64,000 nucleotides of DNA, taken from positions 3,906,001 to 3,970,000 of the forward strand of contig NC_079236.1 in the NCBI RefSeq assembly GCF_028502605.1. Direction: 5' to 3'. The DNA is from Trichoderma breve. Taxonomy: Eukaryota > Ascomycota > Sordariomycetes > Hypocreales > Hypocreaceae. The number at the start of each line of letters is the position of its first letter. Within the stretch, counting starts at the first letter, position 1. Position numbers and translations under genes: made by a program. The notes beneath the pieces are model-generated. The model was given only the letters and a program-made list of their open reading frames with translations. It was not told the DNA's origin and ran no database searches. Positions 58,490-64,000 of the stretch are shown in pieces.

Positions 58490-59044
58490 TCATTCTTGTA
58501 AACCAACTGCATCTGATATCCATGCCATTTTATTATGGGCACTGACACACTTCCAACAAGTCCATTCATACAATACGGCGCCGCCGACCTGCAATGACCC
58601 CGTGGCAAACTGCGGAGGTCGCTCGTCTCTTGAAGATACACCTGCAGTTTCGCCAATTTTGCAATCCTGACCCAGGGGAGCAGGGCTGCCAACGCTGCAA
58701 GGGCCCTTGTCTGCATTAGCCTCTTATGAATCATTGTTGGCACTGGCCGTGGCAATTACTATATAGAGCTAAGCGGCGCGACGATTAGTTGAAGATCAGC
58801 AATTAACATGTCCCGTTTCAAGCATAACCCCCTTGACTTCATACGACAGGAGGAATTCCATCGGCTGTCGCCAGGCCTTTTCATGTTGGCTCGTAATTTC
58901 AGGAGTATCGGCATATTTTCTCGGCTTCTCTGCGTCTAGGCCATTCGATGCTATTGCCAATGCAGTTAATGGTGGTACGAGCGCTGCATCTTTGCGCAAA
59001 TCAGCAGGTGAAGGATTTACCCCAGTATTACTAGTGGACGCCAT
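58490..59044 (-). CDS. Possible small two-exon gene, Cys-containing product
   Basis: The first open frame begins with an ATG at 59044 (MASTSNTG) and ends by a stop at 58796. A second frame, open for about 76 codons before the TGA at 58492-58490, reads YEWTCWKC near its end, like the zinc-ribbon ends of some small fungal proteins. A GTTATG donor near 58822 and an AAGAG acceptor near 58719 could join them. Weak evidence: no domain match, and the join is guesswork. It could equally be noise in the promoter of the rhodopsin-domain gene. Confidence 0.25.
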
Positions 59045-59802
59045 GGTATCACTTTGCCAAGGATATCAATCGGTGAAGATATAGTATTAATTTGATCTTC
59101 TCTACCAGGCATGAAGAGCTGAAGAATAATGAAACTGACGGGTGTTCGTTTCAGACGATGCTTCAGGGGAGAATTACTAGGTCCTAGAATGATCTGCGGG
59201 CATGAGACCGACCTTTTGCGCCGCAACAAGCATTCTCTTTTCATAGATGCACAAATATGAATCAACTTCGGATATAGTGCGGTGCTGGAATGCTAATGCC
59301 TATCTTTACTCGTACTTATTCAACTAGCCCTGATAGTGCTACTCCTTTGTGTGGACCACCATTGCTTGTGATGACATTCAAGTGTGGGCGGTGTTGGTTA
59401 CGACCAACAGCAGTACAAGTGGTACATACAGTTATCATCCCCTGGTTTAATGTAGGACATATTGGTCGTTGTAGTTCATGCGCCTTCAATATTGCAGCAT
59501 GCATATCCCGGTTTTCTCCACTTCGCTCTGCAACTGGAAAGCTCTATGCCTGTACTCCGATATTGTCTGCACGAATCTCGCATATCCATTGGTGCAAATG
59601 AAATCACGACGGGTTTCATTCATTACTTCTGATAACAGGGATTCCGAAAAGGGTGATGAGCTGGCCTAAAGTATAATAAGAGCGACATGTCTGTCCCGAG
59701 TTTGGACGTTTGGTTACGCTGCTGATACTAATGCAGAGAACAACAAGCTCAAATATTTAACCCCTTTTCTAACCAGTCTACACATAAACACTACAAGACA
59801 AC
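59045..59802. other. Intergenic: promoter of the alpha/beta hydrolase
   Basis: 0.76 kb. A 103-codon plus frame at 59290-59601 lacks support. TATTTAACC about 50 bp before the ATG is TATA-like. Confidence 0.4.
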
Positions 59803-60664
59803 ATGGGTTCCATTGTTACCGCCGAGAAACCGACAATCTTCCTGGTCCCTGGTGCTTGGCACGAACCAGACTGCTGGGACGCCGTTACTTTACAGCTAGA
59901 GGAGTACGGATATCCTTTCAGCACAGTCCAGCTGCTTTCCTCAGGGGGAGAATCCAGCACCTCAGTGGCAGAAGATGCATCACACATTCAGAAGTCGATA
60001 TCTAAACTGGCAGACGCTGGAAAAGACATAATCCTGGTTATGCATTCCTACGGCGGTATTCCAGGCACGGAGAGCGCGAAGGGTTTATTAAAGAAGGACC
60101 GACAAGCTGAAGGTAAACTTGGCGGAGTTATATCGCTAGTTTATGTCACGGCCTTTTTGCTCCCCCCAGCGACTTCTCTAGCTTCATTCCTTGGTTTCAT
60201 GCCCCCATGGGTTGTGTTTGACGTAAGTGATAGTCTCCAAAGGCACTGGACGACGCTAGACCTAAATGGCGGTCTCATATGCTTCGTATTCATTCAAAGC
60301 TCTGTATTGCTAACGAGAAATCAAGGGTGACAAAATGACTGTCGAAGGGGCGGAAAATATCTTCTATAATGATCTGCCGGAGCATCAGACCAAGGACGCA
60401 ATCGCCAAGTTGAACCACCAGGCCAAGCCTTCCTTCTACACCAACCTGACTTACCCAGCGTACCAAGAGGTTCCGGCATCATATCTTCTCTGTGAGAAAG
60501 ATAATGCCATTCCTTTTGTTGCTCAGCAAGCCATGGCTAGCATCGGAGGTCCCGGCCTTACTTCTTATGTTTGCTCTTCCAGCCACTCCCCGATGTTGAG
60601 CATGCCAGGCAAGGTTGTGGAAGTTATTCGGGCATCAGCTGGCGAGGATATCGTAGCTGCTTGA
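59803..60664 (+). CDS. Alpha/beta hydrolase (esterase-type, small)
   Basis: Two exons, 59803-60222 and 60326-60664, give 252 residues. It starts with the oxyanion segment IFLVPGAWHEPDCWD. The nucleophile elbow is MHSYGG (Ser at about 86), the acid is in LLCEKDNAIP, and the base is the His in SSSHSPML. The pattern and length match the small fungal AB-hydrolase-1 proteins related to plant methyl-ester hydrolases. They act on small esters, often within metabolite gene sets. The acceptor is AAG, fixed by frame (VFDGDKMTVEG). No signal peptide, so it is cytosolic. Substrate unknown. Confidence 0.9.
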
Positions 60665-61875
60665 ATGCAGTAAATGTTGCTCTAGCATTTTAGGCTAATG
60701 CATAGTCTTACGAAGACATGGTCAAGCATATATGAAGAGGGAAAGGAACCTCCATTGCTAGCTCAAGGCATAATGCAGAGCGCAATACAACATGTTATAG
60801 TTGTTTGTTGCTTGTTTAGGTTTAATGATAATGCACGCCCATGGATGAGAATTGGGTAAATTAATCTCCTTTTGAGCACCACATTGATTCACCCTGTAAA
60901 TCCCTAATTTTTCTCCTTTCTCAGGCTGTTAATTGTTTTTGAAAGGCCGAGCTTGACCGTAGATGCACTCAATGACCTTTTCATGCCTACACCATGGTCA
61001 CTAGTTTTGGAACAAGCTTGAACGATTGTGTCATTTTAATCATAAGATCAGATGATGTATAAAGAGGCGTATCTCTTATCTATTCATCATAGCTTTTACT
61101 GTTTCTCCCTGTTTTATTTAGGCAAAGCATTATTAGAACCCATAGGCTTCTAAAAAGCTTCAATGTACTATACATCTGAGCTTAACTAGCTATATCGATG
61201 AATGGCTCTTAGAGTCACTTTTGTAGCTATTGTGAACAGAATTTAGGAACCCAGTATTTGATGTTAGACTGAGTAATGTATGTTTCGAATTCCTTCTGAG
61301 CAGAAGTGCAGGGTTACGCATATATATTTAGCTACGGTCTTTCAGCTCGATCCCAAGTGGAATACTATTGAGTAACGCATGCAAGCATCAGCTTAGTGAT
61401 GCAAATCTCGTTGGTCAGTATCTTTATGCAAGTGAGTGACGGATTGCTCTCTTTACAGAGTTCCGAGTTGTCTTGGAATAGCTGGAATCATGTTTGTAAT
61501 ACAGATATGAGGCGTGATAATGATAGGGGTGATACTGCTTTAGGAACAGGATGATAATATATATACATACATACATACTATATATATATATATTTGTACG
61601 TATGTATTTTCTTTCCCCATCTACAAGTCCATTTCCATAATCTTATTTATTTGCGCAATCCAACCAATATGAAATCCCCTGCGGCTTTAATAGAACTTCA
61701 TATGTCCACCGCTTCAACCTCAGCTTCGCTTCTCCAAGATACAGGCCATGCACCTCACCAAACAAGACTGTCTCACACTAATTGCTTCTACAGTTTCCTT
61801 CTCAAGACAGCGTTAGGTTCAAGACCTTGCCTGCCTAGGGTCGCTTCGTACTCACAAGTAACCATGACTTCTATC
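60665..61875. other. AT-rich intergenic region
   Basis: 1.2 kb without a supported gene. It contains the TATA/CATA microsatellite at about 61557-61595. An open frame at 61594-61917 runs into the NmrA-like relic in a wrong frame and is not called. Confidence 0.45.
61557..61595. repeat. TACA/TA microsatellite
   Basis: Tandem ATAC/ATACATAC units followed by a (TA)n run, then a partly mirrored TACGTATGTAT. A simple repeat in gene-poor DNA. Confidence 0.75.
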
Positions 61876-62765
61876 TGTGACAGTTGTCGGTGCAACAGGA
61901 TATCTCCGGCCAGCTAGTGTTCAAAATCTTCGGAACGCTTGAACATTCGACGTTACGCTTCTCATTAAAGTCTCAAGCAGCACAGCATAATTCGACCATT
62001 TTAATATTGCGGTGGCTGGCTACGAGGAACAAGGTTCTCTTATCTAAACTCTTCAAAGTCAAGAGATGCTGTTGTGTCAACACCAAGTCACCTACACTTC
62101 GATCAACATAAAGCCCTTGTCGAAGCTTCATCCATATCCGGCACCAATAAAGTCATTTCATCTAAATATGATGTGGATGTGAGAATCACGGCATCCCAGA
62201 CTATTCCTAACCGTGCTCCAAAAACTGTAATACAGAATATGCTCAGCAAATCCAACTTGATGTACTCGTCCTATCTGTATACTGTACCATTTCTTGAATA
62301 GGGCATTGAACACTTTCTTTTTGGCATGGAAGACGGCCACAGCTGATATATGGGACAACGGTGATATTCGAATTGGTGTTACGACCATATTTGATGTTTG
62401 CTGGGCCGTTGTTAATATCTTACTTCGTCCTGAGGAGACCAAAAGCTAACATCTTTGGGTTGCGTCTGCTATTCAAGGACAGGATGCGAGAGGATCCACT
62501 CTCAGAGAACGTTGCCCACATCTCAAATTAATACTTCACAATCGAGAAATTAAAGCTACATTCGCTGCTGATCAAGAAGCTTAGAAGGCTAGGATAGGGC
62601 TGGAGCTCAAGATTATCAGATATTCTATTGGCCCTTGTCTCCATGGCTTGATGTGGAGAGCTGCATTCGACTTGATAATGACAATCGATTTCTTGAGATC
62701 AAAAGACGAACTAAAAGATATAATTGCCACAGTTATCAAAGCAGATGGCCAGGCTACTCCATAGA
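61876..62765 (+). pseudogene. NmrA-like/isoflavone-reductase-type pseudogene
   Basis: Family stretches appear in correct order but in changing frames, interrupted by stops. First comes VTVVGATGYL (cofactor loop), then TFDVTLLIKVSSS after a stop, then SRDAVVSTPSHLHFDQHKALVEAS after a frame change. Next are PNRAPKTVIQNMLSKSNLMYSS, NGDIRIGVTTIFDVC and VVNILLRPEETKS, a TAA where CAA is expected, HLWVASAIQGQDARGSTL, and a tail with further stops ending around KADGQATP. At least two frameshifts and five stops rule out a functional product. NmrA-like proteins are NAD(P)-binding regulators or reductases. Some stops are consistent with C-to-T change, but that is a weak sign of repeat-induced mutation. 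Confidence 0.82.
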
Positions 62766-64000
62766 AAGCCGGCGAAGGTCAATAAACCTATATTGAAAGG
62801 TATATCATCAAAAAGTTAAGAAGAATCGCAACTATAAATAGCATTCAGCATATAATACTTTTCTGAGCATTATACACTTACGAGTCCTATCAAAATAAGG
62901 CATTATGGAGCAGTAGTGCCCGATTTCTACCTCCTCATGTTCCGTAGAGTTCCACTGAACCTAGAACCACGATTTGACAGATGGATCCAGGCAGAAGGCA
63001 GTAAGGCCATGTCTTCTTATATTTTTCTCTCAGCCTATAGGGCTGTGGGAACTACAAAGACGAGGATGCCATTAACGTGAAATGCCATATTCCGTATTTG
63101 GCAAAACCACCCTGTAAAGCGCTCAACTGATTACACTAGCGCTGCAATTCGTTGCCGTTCTATCCTTAGTGGTTTGATGTGCGCATAAAGCCACGACACA
63201 AGCGCAAATATTCAATCTACATTTGGCAATTGATGCATTCGGATTCGCCGAGATGTGTTAGTTGCTGATTATTTTTAATTTGACAGAGGCTTATTTTGGT
63301 AGCCCGTTGTGAGGCTTGGTATGAACTAAAGTCTAGTCAACACGAAGCTACTTTCATTACAGTCTATCTCGATTTTTGTCTAGAAAGTTATTTCTTAAGT
63401 TATCTCACTTATAGACTATTACAATTAGATTTGAATCAATAAACGAGTATTGTTCTCTCAGAGTGTCTAGTGTGTACGTATGGCAATGCTTATGTAAAGT
63501 ACTATATTCACTAAATGTTGGACCTATCCTTGACTGTTTTACTCCACGTAAGATGAAATGAAACTGGCAGTCTTCAACACTCCAATCACTCCCCCTGACA
63601 AGTCAAAAGCAGCAGGTAGATAACGACGCAAGGCGGAAGTTATTCCCAGCTGCCCCCTATAGAAGGAACTTGCGAGAATAGACATGCGGTCGCACTCCGA
63701 GTTTCTATAAAATAATCTGACTCTAAGAGGACAACAACTATCGAAATGCATCGTAATGAGAATTTAAAAGGTCCAGCATTTACAACAATAATCCCGTATC
63801 ATATCAATATAAATATGTCAAGATACACAAGCCGCCGTTTAGGGGAAATGGGACTGCGGTATAATCTTGAGGTATTAATGATGGTTACTCGGCGAAGATG
63901 GACCAACAGCCGCGTCTCCAAAGTCGTCGTCATCTCTATGTAGTAATTATAATATGAGGCCATGCCTAGACTTGGCAGTTGAGTAGTTCAGTCGGTGCCG
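62766..64000. other. AT-rich gene-poor end of window
   Basis: 1.2 kb. A 65-codon frame at 63746-63943 and a 70-codon minus frame at 63539-63751 show no domain. Likely further relic or promoter sequence of a gene beyond the window. Confidence 0.4.

Noticed and set aside
1..64000. CRISPR arrays or prokaryotic operon signals
   Set aside because: Spliceosomal introns are pervasive and no regularly spaced repeats exist; the window is eukaryotic.

Overview
The window reads as nuclear DNA of a filamentous ascomycete. Most genes carry short introns (about 50-150 nt, mainly GTAAGT-type donors and YAG acceptors). The gene content (Zn2Cys6 regulators, a fungal rhodopsin-domain protein, DUF1688/Urc4, an Atl1-like protein, an FSH hydrolase, a tannase-family esterase) is typical of Pezizomycotina. 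Protein flavour and the recurrent TACGGAGTA-type words suggest Hypocreales, possibly Trichoderma; that placement is inference from memory, not a search.

Region A (about 1-18.3 kb) looks like conserved housekeeping territory: a 1,836-residue kinesin with a long coiled-coil tail (+), a small Atl1-type alkyltransferase-like protein (+), an aquaporin (-), a SYLF/Ysc84-domain protein with a proline/glutamine-rich head (-), an FSH-type serine hydrolase (-) and a Urc4/DUF1688 uracil-catabolism protein (-).

Region B (about 20-61 kb) looks like an accessory, specialised-metabolism-type region. In order it holds an MFS transporter (+), a group II PLP decarboxylase (-), a C2H2 plus fungal regulatory-domain factor (+), a Zn2Cys6 factor (+), a short-chain dehydrogenase (+), a small secreted protein (+), a beta-lactamase/transesterase-fold protein (+), an epoxide hydrolase (+), a Zn2Cys6 factor with a frame problem (-), a tannase/feruloyl-esterase-type protein (-), a DUF4336 protein (+), a UDP-glycosyltransferase (-), a second intact Zn2Cys6 factor (-), a regulator-like protein without a zinc cluster (-), a secreted pre-pro-protein with a Kex2-type site (+), a seven-helix rhodopsin-domain protein (-) and an alpha/beta hydrolase (+). 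Tailoring enzymes, a transporter and five regulators sit close together, but no intact polyketide synthase, peptide synthetase or terpene synthase is visible. Scattered remnants (ureohydrolase-like, PKS methyltransferase-like, and a clear NmrA-like pseudogene) show decay.

Region C (about 61-64 kb) is AT-rich, gene-poor and relic-bearing.

The tightest functional unit is the trio MFS transporter, PLP decarboxylase and C2H2 regulator (20.1-27.3 kb). The decarboxylase and regulator share one 0.9-kb divergent promoter, and the transporter faces the decarboxylase tail-to-tail. This suggests regulated production and export of an amine or amine-derived product. All gene models were spliced by eye and lack transcript support.
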